A stretch of 5,561 bases of DNA from CBFGRU01 sp965651255 (GCA_965651255.1 CBFGRU010000208.1:1-5561); one strand, 5' to 3'; positions 1 through 5,561 are shown, counted from the stretch's first letter. Notes: generated by a model not told the origin, from the sequence alone. Translations and numbers: made by a program.

Positions 1-38
1 ACCAGACACGCGCCGAACATCGAGAGGTTTTCTACGGA

Positions 39-58
39 GCAGGTCTGACCCCTTTGAA
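39..58. repeat. Possible dispersed repeat motif (GGTCTGACCCC type)
   Basis: The sequence contains GGTC-T-GACC, an odd-length palindrome at 42-50, followed by CCTTTGAA. Read on the minus strand it is AAAGGGGTCAGACCTGC. From memory, this kind of string recurs near REP-associated or IS200-like transposase genes in many bacterial genomes. Only one copy is visible here and no transposase gene is present, so the call is tentative. Confidence 0.3.
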
Positions 59-221
59 TGGGGGCGCTGCGGTGTTGTGTTCCGTGCTGACGGCTGGGGG
101 GCGGGGTCCGGGGGGCATCGAGTGAGTCGGAGGCACGAGGTGCTCAGGAGTGATGGTTTGCGGCCGTGTTGCGGTGGGGGTTGCGTTGCTCTCGTGCGTG
201 GTCACGGTCGAGGTTGAGTGC

Positions 222-257
222 AAAACGCAGAATGCCCGCGGGTGGCGGGCATCTGCG
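222..257 (-). terminator. Rho-independent terminator of the flgM-like gene
   Basis: Positions 232-239 (ATGCCCGC) pair perfectly with 245-252 around a five-base loop. The stem continues as 226-230 (CGCAG) with 253-257 (CTGCG) after a single bulged A at 231, giving 13 base pairs in all. Read on the minus strand, the stem is followed directly by TTTT (complement of 222-225). It lies about 66 bases beyond the stop codon of the minus-strand flgM-like gene, the position expected for its terminator. On the plus strand there is no T-tract after the stem, so it is directional. The T-tract is short, but the stem is long and GC-rich. Confidence 0.72.
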
Positions 258-323
258 GTCCACGGTCGGCGAACTTGTCGGGTGCCCCGCATCCGGGTGC
301 GTGGGGATGGGGGGTGGTGACGA

Positions 324-632
324 TCAGCCGTTCAGATCGGCGATGAGCCGATCGATGGCGATTGTCAACTGTTCATCTGATGGGTAGTTGCCGGATTGAA
401 TTTCGCCCTGCAATCGTTCGACGAGTTCGCGTCGAACGGGGGGGAGGGCCTGCAACTGATCCAGCCATCGGGCGCGATCGGACAATTCCACCCGGTCGGT
501 TGCGCGGTTGGAGGATGATTCTCCATTCACCGCCGGATTGGTCGAGCCGCTGCCGCTGCTCGTTCGTCCGACAGGGGTGTCCCGTCCGACCGGACCAAGC
601 GATCCGGGTCCAATGGGCGCGAAATCTGGCAT
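324..632 (-). CDS. flgM: FlgM-like anti-sigma-28 factor
   Basis: This encodes 102 residues. Members of the FlgM family bind the flagellar sigma factor FliA (sigma-28) in the cytoplasm and hold back late flagellar genes until the hook is complete. The C-terminal half (about residues 46-100) carries the family pattern: DRVELSDRA, then a leucine-rich helix, PxVRxELVxxLxxEI, a GxYxSD turn and a final AIDRLIADL helix. Residues 1-45 are rich in Gly, Pro and Ser and look disordered, as is usual for FlgM. The start at 632 is chosen because AAGGAG sits nine bases upstream; an in-frame start further out at 749 would add 39 Arg-rich residues of no family character. The length matches the family's usual size of about 100. 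No fliA or flagellar structural gene is visible beside it. It is divergent from the SPOR-like lipoprotein gene and followed by a good terminator. The family call comes from pattern recognition alone. Confidence 0.8.
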   Translation of the reverse strand: MPDFAPIGPGSLGPVGRDTPVGRTSSGSGSTNPAVNGESSSNRATDRVELSDRARWLDQLQALPPVRRELVERLQGEIQSGNYPSDEQLTIAIDRLIADLNG

Positions 633-641
633 CTGCCTGTT

Positions 642-647
642 CTCCTT
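642..647 (-). promoter_or_regulatory. Ribosome binding site deciding the flgM-like start
   Basis: AAGGAG on the minus strand lies nine bases before the ATG at 632. It supports that start over the longer open frame beginning at 749. Confidence 0.75.
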
Positions 648-759
648 CGGATCTGCGATCCGCCGGAAACGACGGATCAGAACATCTAGCGTTTGGGGGG
701 ACGCGTTCTTGCCACTACCATATCGACGGTGGCGGTTGTTTCGCTTCAACTTTCATCAA

Positions 760-788
760 TGTCAGGACATCGCGCGAATTCGCATAAA
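760..788 (+). promoter_or_regulatory. Weak candidate promoter for the SPOR-like lipoprotein gene
   Basis: The spacer at 633-851 between two divergent genes must hold promoters for both. The best plus-strand housekeeping-type match is ATGTCA at 759-764 as a -35 and CATAAA at 783-788 as a -10, each matching four of six consensus bases with an 18-base gap. It lies in the only AT-rich patch of the spacer (about 778-790) and would leave a leader of roughly 55 bases. The match is weak and stands mainly on position. No strong promoter is seen for the minus-strand gene. Confidence 0.25.
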
Positions 789-851
789 TACAGTTGAGAG
801 CGTAACTTAGTGATTCAAATGGTTCTCGGACACAGGGAAAACACACGAGCC

Positions 852-2033
852 ATGTCTGGATCTGTGCGAAAACCAGCGACCACTGCCGCGGGCTGTGCGA
901 TCCTTCTCATCGCAGTTGTGGGCGGACTCTGCGGGTGTGAATCGACGCCATCGGCGGGATCAGACTCCAGGGTGACTCGTCGGGGCGAGGCCTACGTCGA
1001 TGCTTACGGCGTGGTCAGGGTGAAACCGACCATCCGCGAGGCACCGCAGGAGCCGATCCGCTTCGGGCAGCGCGGTGGCGAGATGACCGGCCGTGGTGAA
1101 GCGGTTCCCGAAGAGGGTTCGACTCGGATCACCTCGGCGGATCGAACGACCGATGGCGGGAATGCGGGTCGATCGAGCGGGCCGTTTGGTCGCGAGTCCG
1201 ACGGAACTGATGCGGGCGAATCGGGATCGACTCTGGCCGGGGCGACGGGTGCGGGCACGACTCCGCCGGTGAACCTGCAACCGGATCCATCCCTCATCGA
1301 CCCCCGTCGCGGGCCATCAACACCGGCGCCGCAGCAGGCAGGGGGATGGACGATCATTCTTTCTTCGCTTTCAGGGGATGCGCACCGCGCGCAGGCGCAG
1401 CAGCGGCTGGTGCAACTGCAGCAGAGTTTGCCGGAGTTGCAGATGGCGTCGGTGGTGTCGACCGATCGTGCATCGATGATTACCTTCGGGCGGTATGAAT
1501 CGCCTGATGATGCCCGCGCGCAAGCGGATCTGAAACGCATCAAGGAGATGGCGCTCGGCCCGATGAAGCCGTTTGCCCTGTCGATGCTGAGCCCCGTTCC
1601 GGATCAGACCGTGGGTGCACAGCTCTCGCCGCATGATCTGCGATCGCTGCGCCGGCAGTTCCCGAATACCAATCCGCTGTACACACTGGATGTCGCGGTG
1701 TGGGCCGCGTCGGCGGAAGATGGTTTCCCCTGGCCCGAGATGAAGCGACGGGCGGAGGCGTACACTGCGCAGCTTCGCCAGCAGGGGATCGAGGCGTACT
1801 TCTATCACAACGAAGCCAGTCAGATCTCGAGCGTCACGGTCGGGAAGTTCGATCGTCGCGCGGTCGATCAACGCAGCGGTTTTTCCAGCCCCGAGGTTCG
1901 GGCGATGCTGGAGAAGTTTCCCCGCCGCCTGACCAACGGCCAGGAAATGATGGTGCGGGTCAACCCGGCCGATGAGAACAGCGCGCTGAAGCCGCAGGAG
2001 CCGCAACTGGTGGAAGTGCCGCGGAACTTCTGA
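852..2033 (+). CDS. Putative lipoprotein with two SPOR-like C-terminal repeats
   Basis: This encodes 393 residues. The N-terminus has a basic stretch (VRK), a hydrophobic core (AILLIAVVGG) and a near-canonical lipobox LCGC with Cys29 as the predicted lipidated residue, so the protein is probably anchored in a membrane facing the periplasm. A block with RRGEAYVDAYGVVRVKP follows at about 43-58, then a long Gly/Ser/Thr/Pro-rich linker to about 164. The rest looks like two repeats of the same fold. The first, about 165-243, has GGWTIILSS, an Ala/Gln-rich helix, then ITFGRYES and a second helix ending in KPFAL. The second, about 275-370, has YTLDVAVW, a helix with AEAYTAQLRQQG, then EAYFYHN and SVTVGKFD. 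This strand-helix-strand pattern with [IV]x[VF]GxF/Y resembles SPOR domains, which bind septal peptidoglycan. The start at 852 is preferred because it begins directly before the signal peptide; GTG at 810 and ATG at 819 would add up to 14 residues ahead of it. A possible AGGGA lies 13 bases upstream, rather far. The lipoprotein call is firmer than the SPOR call. Confidence 0.75.
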   Translation: MSGSVRKPATTAAGCAILLIAVVGGLCGCESTPSAGSDSRVTRRGEAYVDAYGVVRVKPTIREAPQEPIRFGQRGGEMTGRGEAVPEEGSTRITSADRTTDGGNAGRSSGPFGRESDGTDAGESGSTLAGATGAGTTPPVNLQPDPSLIDPRRGPSTPAPQQAGGWTIILSSLSGDAHRAQAQQRLVQLQQSLPELQMASVVSTDRASMITFGRYESPDDARAQADLKRIKEMALGPMKPFALSMLSPVPDQTVGAQLSPHDLRSLRRQFPNTNPLYTLDVAVWAASAEDGFPWPEMKRRAEAYTAQLRQQGIEAYFYHNEASQISSVTVGKFDRRAVDQRSGFSSPEVRAMLEKFPRRLTNGQEMMVRVNPADENSALKPQEPQLVEVPRNF

Positions 2034-2053
2034 TCAGCGGGGATGCCCTTGCG

Positions 2054-2070
2054 GACGAGGCGCACTCGTC
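2054..2070 (+). other. Small hairpin in the gap before the AAA+ ATPase gene
   Basis: GACGAG (2054-2059) and CTCGTC (2065-2070) form a perfect six-base-pair stem with a five-base loop, 20 bases after the lipoprotein stop codon. No T-tract follows, so it is not a convincing terminator. It may be a weak attenuator, a protector of the message 3' end, or chance in GC-rich DNA. Confidence 0.3.
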
Positions 2071-2115
2071 GCACAATGGCGTGGTCCAGCATCGTTCATT
2101 TCACTGTGCTTCCGC

Positions 2116-2119
2116 GAGG
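2116..2119 (+). promoter_or_regulatory. Ribosome binding site deciding the ATPase start
   Basis: GAGG lies nine bases before the ATG at 2129. It is short, but no comparable site precedes the alternative GTG at 2081, and the extra residues from there do not resemble the family's N-terminus. Confidence 0.5.
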
Positions 2120-2128
2120 CGACCCGGC

Positions 2129-3637
2129 ATGACGCTTGGTGACCCGACCCAGGATCTCGATCGGTTCCGCACGTTGCTGCACGCACGCCATCCGCTGGTG
2201 CGCATCGTCACCCGCGAAGAAGATGAAGCCGTTGAACTCATTCGAAATGCAGCGCGCGGGGCGCAGCGCACCGCGCTGATCTGGTCGGTCATTTCGGGTT
2301 TACGGCTGTCGGACATCAAATCCGGCACGAACATTCCCGATACCGAGCATCCCGCGGGCGCGCTGGTCGCGCTGACCCAGCGGTACGAGCCGGAGCAGAT
2401 GGTCGCCTTCCTCGACCTTTCGCCGCATCTGGATGATGCACGCACGCTGCGCGCGCTGCGCGAGGCCGTGGCGCACTTCCGCCAGATCAACTCGACGATC
2501 ATTCTCGTTGATCACGATGAGACCGCGCCGGATTTCCTGACCGCGCACGCGACGCGGTTCGAGCTGTCGCTGCCCGATGAGGATGAGATCGAGAAGATCG
2601 TCCGCCGCACGCTGCGCAAGTTGAACCGCGAGAAGCCGATTCAGATCAAGATCACCAATCGCGATCTGCGGTTGATTGTGCGCAATCTTCAGGGCCTCAG
2701 CCGTCGCCACATCGAACAGATCACGCTGGATACCGTCGCCACTGACCGCACGTTGGATGAAGATGACATCAACCATTCACTGGCGCAGAAGCGGCGGGTG
2801 TTTCATCACGGCGGGGTGCTGGATTATGTCGAAGCGCCGGTGAACCTGGATGAGATCGGCGGACTGAAGACGCTGAAGGGCTGGCTTCGGCAGCGCGAAC
2901 GCGCATTTACCGAGGATGCGAAGGCGTACGGCCTCACTCCGCCGCGCGGGGTGCTGCTGCTCGGTGTGCAGGGCGCGGGAAAGAGCTTGAGCGCAAAGGC
3001 GATCGCCACCGCGTGGCAGCGACCGTTGTTGCGACTGGATCCCGGCGCGCTGTACGACCGGTACGTCGGCGAGAGTGAATCGCGCCTGCGCAGCGCGCTC
3101 CGACAGGCCGAGGCGATGGCGCCGATCGTGCTGTGGATCGATGAGATCGAGAAGGGGTTTGCGTCCGCAGCCAGCCACTCGACCGATGGCGGACTTTCGC
3201 AGCGCATGTTCGGCACGCTGCTGACGTGGATGCAGGAACACGCAGCGCCGGTCTTTCTCGTCGCGACGGCGAACAACATCGAGGCGCTGCCACCGGAACT
3301 CCTGCGCAAGGGACGGTTCGATGAAATCTTTTTCGTCGATCTCCCCGATGCAGCGGTGCGCGAACTCATCTTCTCGATTCACCTGAAGAAGCGCAAGCAG
3401 GATCCCGCGACGTTTGATCTGGATGAGCTTGCGCGCGTGAGCGATGGCTACAGCGGGGCCGAGATTGAGCAGGGGGTCATCAGTGCGCTGCACAGCGCGT
3501 TTCACGATGAGGCGCCGCTGGATACCGCGCGACTTGCACAGGCGATCGAGCAGTCGCCGCCGCTGAGCGTGACGATGCGGGAGAAGATCGCCGAACTTCG
3601 TCGATGGGCGCGTGACCGGTGCGTGCCGGCGGATTGA
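2129..3637 (+). CDS. ycf46: Ycf46-type AAA+ ATPase
   Basis: This encodes 502 residues, close to the usual length of the Ycf46 family, known from cyanobacteria, red-algal plastids and scattered bacteria. The N-terminal region (1-220) starts with DRFRTLLHARHPLVRIVT and includes ALIWSVISGLRL and VAFLDLSPHL, the degenerate leading domain typical of the family. A linker with VLDYVEAPVNLDEIGGL leads to a complete AAA+ module: Walker A GVQGAGKS at 279-286, Walker B VLWIDE at 334-339, sensor 1 in ATANN near 379-383, arginine-finger region LLRKGRFDE around 391-399, and the C-terminal GYSGAEIEQG helix at 440-449. All catalytic residues are present, so it should bind and hydrolyse ATP in the cytoplasm. 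The substrate is unknown; cyanobacterial work links the family to photosynthetic regulation and carbon uptake, which is unlikely to apply directly here. The start at 2129 is chosen by a GAGG site; GTG at 2081 would add 16 residues. A 31-base gap to the next gene suggests co-transcription. Confidence 0.88.
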   Translation: MTLGDPTQDLDRFRTLLHARHPLVRIVTREEDEAVELIRNAARGAQRTALIWSVISGLRLSDIKSGTNIPDTEHPAGALVALTQRYEPEQMVAFLDLSPHLDDARTLRALREAVAHFRQINSTIILVDHDETAPDFLTAHATRFELSLPDEDEIEKIVRRTLRKLNREKPIQIKITNRDLRLIVRNLQGLSRRHIEQITLDTVATDRTLDEDDINHSLAQKRRVFHHGGVLDYVEAPVNLDEIGGLKTLKGWLRQRERAFTEDAKAYGLTPPRGVLLLGVQGAGKSLSAKAIATAWQRPLLRLDPGALYDRYVGESESRLRSALRQAEAMAPIVLWIDEIEKGFASAASHSTDGGLSQRMFGTLLTWMQEHAAPVFLVATANNIEALPPELLRKGRFDEIFFVDLPDAAVRELIFSIHLKKRKQDPATFDLDELARVSDGYSGAEIEQGVISALHSAFHDEAPLDTARLAQAIEQSPPLSVTMREKIAELRRWARDRCVPAD

Positions 3638-3653
3638 TCGCACGCACGCCGAT

Positions 3654-3659
3654 GAGGGA
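3654..3659 (+). promoter_or_regulatory. Ribosome binding site deciding the zinc-ribbon gene start
   Basis: GAGGGA lies nine bases before the ATG at 3669 and directly after the ATPase stop codon region. It favours this start over the in-frame GTG at 3612, which lies inside the ATPase gene and would add 19 polar residues. Confidence 0.7.
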
Positions 3660-3668
3660 TCGCATCGC

Positions 3669-4565
3669 ATGACCACATCGCCTGCATCACTCACGCACGA
3701 CCTTGCCTGTGTCGGCTGCGGCTACAACCTGCGCGGGCTGGAGCCGGAGGCGAAGTGCCCGGAGTGTGGCGAGTTGGTGTTGATGACGCTCGACGGGCTG
3801 GCGAAGCGGTGGACCGAAACATCGTTCGCGCGCATCCACTGGGGGCTGCGTTGGCTCGGACAATCATGGATGCGCACAATGTGGGTGATCGGGGCGGGCC
3901 TGTTCCTGATTGTGCTTGCCGTCGCGACGCCCGTTGCGACGGAACCCGTTGTCATCGTCATCGGTTGGGGGTGTCTCCTCACGGTGATGGTGATGTTCTT
4001 CATCGTCTGGCCGATTCAGCGATGTATGGCGTGCGCGCGGCTGATGGAGTTGCCCGGTCGGCGTTGGAATCAGTTTGATCGAATCCTCGGGCCGGTCTTT
4101 GCGTTTCTGCCCGGGCTTGCGATCCCGATCGGCTGGTTCGGGCCGTTGTTCATGGGGTCGGTGTCCCTGCGGTCGTACACCGCTGCGGTGGGGACGATCA
4201 TCGCGCTCGTGATGCTGGCATACGCCGTTGCCTGGTGTCTGCATCTGCGCTGGTTGATCGAGGTCTACCGCGATTTTGACTGGCGGTGCCCGAAGACCGA
4301 TCTCTCTCCCCGTGTCGATTCGCCCGGCGTACTGCGCGGCAGTTTTCCGGGAATGCTGGCGGTGGTCGGGTTCGCGTTCGTTCTGGATGCGATCTTCGTT
4401 TTTGGCAATCGCCTGATGATGCCGCCCTTCATCTGGTTGATCGGCATGACCCTGGTCAACATCGTGAACACCGAAGCCGCCAGCCGCGCGCGGGAAGCGA
4501 TCGAGCGGGAGCGCGAAGCGCAACCGAGCGAAGGATCGACTTCTCCGCCGCCTCACGCGGCGTGA
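3669..4565 (+). CDS. Zinc-ribbon multi-pass membrane protein, function unknown
   Basis: This encodes 298 residues. Near the N-terminus, Cys14, Cys17, Cys30 and Cys33 form a CxxC-x12-CxxC zinc ribbon within CVGCGYNLRGL and CPECGEL, a layout I associate with planctomycetal membrane proteins. About six hydrophobic segments follow, near residues 70-88, 93-115, 140-162, 171-194, 227-246 and 251-267. The C-terminus is a charged helix (ASRAREAIEREREA) ending in a Ser/Pro-rich tail. An even number of helices would place the zinc ribbon and the tail on the same side, most simply the cytoplasm. Further cysteines at 119 and 122 (CMAC) lie just after the second helix and could be a second half-site. No enzyme motif is seen, so no function is assigned. 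The gene follows the ATPase by 31 bases and its end overlaps the convergent small gene by 13 bases. Membrane topology is judged by eye. Confidence 0.8.
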   Translation: MTTSPASLTHDLACVGCGYNLRGLEPEAKCPECGELVLMTLDGLAKRWTETSFARIHWGLRWLGQSWMRTMWVIGAGLFLIVLAVATPVATEPVVIVIGWGCLLTVMVMFFIVWPIQRCMACARLMELPGRRWNQFDRILGPVFAFLPGLAIPIGWFGPLFMGSVSLRSYTAAVGTIIALVMLAYAVAWCLHLRWLIEVYRDFDWRCPKTDLSPRVDSPGVLRGSFPGMLAVVGFAFVLDAIFVFGNRLMMPPFIWLIGMTLVNIVNTEAASRAREAIEREREAQPSEGSTSPPPHAA

Positions 4566-4831
4566 TCGCGCGATTGGCGCGTGCGCATCTCCCGCAAGAG
4601 TTCCGCGAGATGGCGCTGCCCCTCTTCGAGCGCGACCATGGCGCGCGTGTTGTCGCGCACCACTTCCAGCAGCGCGTTCAGTTCCGTCTGGCTGCGCATC
4701 AACGTGCGGTGCGCCTCATCGAGCAGCCGCTCGCGATGCGCGGCGTGTCGGCGTTCGGTGAGCCACAGCAGGCCGATCAGTCCCGCGGCCCCGAGCTGGG
4801 TGAGGTGCGTCATCAACTGCGCATCGAACAT
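4553..4831 (-). CDS. Small protein with one membrane segment and a coiled coil
   Basis: This encodes 92 residues. A hydrophobic segment at about 8-28 (THLTQLGAAGLIGLLWL) is followed by a long charged helix from about 30 to 88 with regular Leu spacing, including LLDEAHRTLMRSQTELNALLEVV and DNTRAMVALEEGQ split by no helix breaker. The likely arrangement is a single N-terminal membrane anchor with a cytoplasmic coiled coil. A short anchor plus a coiled coil ending near DNTRAM resembles small holin-like or accessory proteins in phage cassettes, but this is only a resemblance in layout. The start at 4831 is set by GGAGG five bases upstream; a TTG at 4843 overlaps that site and is less likely. The gene lies 39 bases after the 4871-5512 gene on the same strand and is probably co-transcribed with it. 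Its stop codon falls inside the end of the convergent zinc-ribbon gene. Confidence 0.7.
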   Translation of the reverse strand: MFDAQLMTHLTQLGAAGLIGLLWLTERRHAAHRERLLDEAHRTLMRSQTELNALLEVVRDNTRAMVALEEGQRHLAELLREMRTRQSRDHAA

Positions 4832-4836
4832 GGCAT

Positions 4837-4841
4837 CCTCC
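4837..4841 (-). promoter_or_regulatory. Ribosome binding site of the small coiled-coil gene
   Basis: GGAGG on the minus strand lies five bases before the ATG at 4831. It is the strongest Shine-Dalgarno match in the window and supports this small frame as a real gene. Confidence 0.75.
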
Positions 4842-4870
4842 AATCGTCCATTGAGTCAACCGTGGTTGGC

Positions 4871-5512
4871 TTAGCCGCGGCGAAGCGAGATGACCCCCAG
4901 CCGTCGCGCAACATCGGGTTCACCATCGCCATCAAGGTCGAGCCGGATCATGAGCCCCTGTCGAAGCGATTCGGCCTCGCGCGCGGTGTGCTGCGCCAGC
5001 ATCGTGAGCGCGGCATCCGTCGGTTCGGCGCTGCTGGCGCGGGCGTACGCCATCGCCACCGAACGGGCCGCCAGATACTCCGTCAGGCCCGCCGGGTTGA
5101 GGATCATCTGCGGTTCGATGGTGACGCCGGCAAAGGCCTCGCCCACGCCGAGCGAGCGGAGCGTCACACTTTCGACCTGATCGCGCAGACGGGCGAACGA
5201 GCGGATTGTGATCGACTGCTCACTGGCATCGCCCGGTGCGATCGAGTCCGCTTCATCGGATGCACGCGGCCGGGAGATCGTCAATGCCGTCGCGCTCTGA
5301 CGCGACACCACCTCCAGCGGTTCTTCAGCCACGATGATGACCGACCCGGCATCAATCTCCGCGGTGGCGAAATCGCTCGACGCACTGGCGAGGGTCGTGC
5401 CGCTGAGCGCGCCATCGCTTGCAGCGATGACATCCGTTGCTTCGCCGGCACAGTCGAGGAAGATGCGCGGTGCGCGGCGAAGGAGATCAACATCGGTTGT
5501 AAACATGCTCAT
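4871..5512 (-). CDS. Unrecognised protein, possibly a phage-like structural protein
   Basis: This encodes 213 residues, and I do not recognise it with certainty. The N-terminal part starts MSMFTTDVDLLRRAPRIFLD and then includes LSGTTLASASSDFATAEIDAGSVIIV and LEVVSRQSATALTISRPR in consecutive pieces, which suggests a beta-rich domain. A helix-rich part follows with LTEYLAARSVAMAYARAS (about 143-160). Near the end, residues 192-200 read DLDGDGEPD, a DxDxDGxxD loop like those that bind calcium, before a final RRLGVISLRRG. There is no signal peptide or membrane segment. The order of a short N-terminal helix, a beta domain and a helical region with an aromatic YLAARSVAMAYA is similar to what I recall of head-tail adaptor-like proteins in planctomycetal virion cassettes; this is memory, not a match. 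ATG at 5512 is chosen because GGAG lies seven bases upstream; ATG at 5506 and TTG at 5545 are alternatives. A stop in another frame at 5542-5544 could end a further minus-strand gene beyond the window. Confidence 0.65.
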   Translation of the reverse strand: MSMFTTDVDLLRRAPRIFLDCAGEATDVIAASDGALSGTTLASASSDFATAEIDAGSVIIVAEEPLEVVSRQSATALTISRPRASDEADSIAPGDASEQSITIRSFARLRDQVESVTLRSLGVGEAFAGVTIEPQMILNPAGLTEYLAARSVAMAYARASSAEPTDAALTMLAQHTAREAESLRQGLMIRLDLDGDGEPDVARRLGVISLRRG

Positions 5513-5519
5513 GGCCAGT

Positions 5520-5523
5520 CTCC
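5520..5523 (-). promoter_or_regulatory. Ribosome binding site deciding the start at 5512
   Basis: GGAG on the minus strand lies seven bases before the ATG at 5512 and 13 before the ATG at 5506, so the former is preferred. Confidence 0.55.
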
Positions 5524-5561
5524 GGAAGGCAGGGGGAAGGTTCAACGAAATGCGGCGGCAG

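Larger units (their letters stand above)
1..323. other. Intergenic region with no convincing gene
   Basis: No reading frame here looks like a protein. The open frames on both strands have irregular compositions rich in Pro, Thr, Arg and Gly, with no recognisable domain and no good ribosome binding site. The stretch holds a GGTCTGACC motif near position 42, a G-rich tract with runs at 96-101, 103-106 and 110-115, and a strong hairpin at 226-257 that fits a terminator for the flgM-like gene. The 3' or 5' end of a gene lying to the left cannot be excluded, because only about 40 bases precede the motif. Confidence 0.6.

Noticed and set aside
96..115. G-quadruplex in the G-rich tract
   Set aside because: There are only three runs of four or more G within loop distance, and the next run at 57-65 is about 30 bases away, so a standard three-tetrad quadruplex is not supported.
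32..292. Open frame of 86 residues on the minus strand in the left spacer
   Set aside because: Its composition is rich in Pro, Thr and Arg with no domain, it has no good ribosome binding site, and it runs through the terminator hairpin of the flgM-like gene.
720..727. GTCGATAT on the minus strand as a sigma-28 -10 element for the flgM-like gene
   Set aside because: It matches six of eight bases of GCCGATAA, but the matching -35 (TAAA) is missing at the required 15-base distance; the nearest GAAA-like strings are at the wrong spacing.
362..787. Open frame of 141 residues on the plus strand opposite the flgM-like gene
   Set aside because: It is the antisense shadow of a gene with a clear family pattern and a good ribosome binding site. 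Its own product is Arg/Ser-rich without any recognisable domain.
2777..3694. Long open frame of 305 residues on the minus strand opposite the ATPase gene
   Set aside because: It lies entirely across the catalytic part of an intact AAA+ gene. Long antisense frames are expected in GC-rich coding DNA, and the Arg-rich product has no domain.
1..5561. CRISPR array, tRNA or rRNA gene, or insertion sequence with terminal repeats
   Set aside because: No regularly spaced direct repeats, no cloverleaf-like sequence, no rRNA-like stretch and no transposase frame could be seen on either strand.

Overview
The window is GC-rich and its genes are closely packed. It most likely comes from a bacterium of the Planctomycetes, perhaps a Phycisphaerae-like lineage. 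The main clue is the zinc-ribbon membrane protein at 3669-4565: its N-terminus, with CVGCGYNLRGL followed by CPECG, is a signature I associate with planctomycetal membrane proteins. The assignment rests on this motif, the overall gene style and the base composition; there is no rRNA or other marker.

Layout. Positions 1-323 hold no convincing gene. They contain a short GGTCTGACC-type motif at the left edge, G-rich sequence, and a strong hairpin with a T-tract that reads as the terminator of the next gene. A small FlgM-like anti-sigma factor gene follows on the minus strand (324-632). A 219-base divergent spacer separates it from three plus-strand genes in close succession: a lipoprotein with two SPOR-like C-terminal repeats (852-2033), a Ycf46-type AAA+ ATPase (2129-3637), and a zinc-ribbon protein with about six membrane helices (3669-4565). 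The gaps between them are 95 and 31 bases, so the last two at least could be co-transcribed. The right end turns to the minus strand. There lie a small protein with one membrane segment and a coiled coil (4553-4831), whose end overlaps the zinc-ribbon gene by 13 bases, and an unrecognised 213-residue protein (4871-5512) that resembles in layout a phage or gene-transfer-agent structural protein.

How the parts may relate. FlgM points to flagellar late-gene control, but no flagellar structural gene is visible here. The SPOR-like lipoprotein suggests an envelope or peptidoglycan role, and the Ycf46 ATPase is a conserved family of poorly defined function. No obvious single pathway joins them. The most unusual part is the right-edge minus-strand pair, which could be the end of a virion-like cassette extending beyond the window. 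That reading is inference from protein architecture, not from a recognised hallmark gene.
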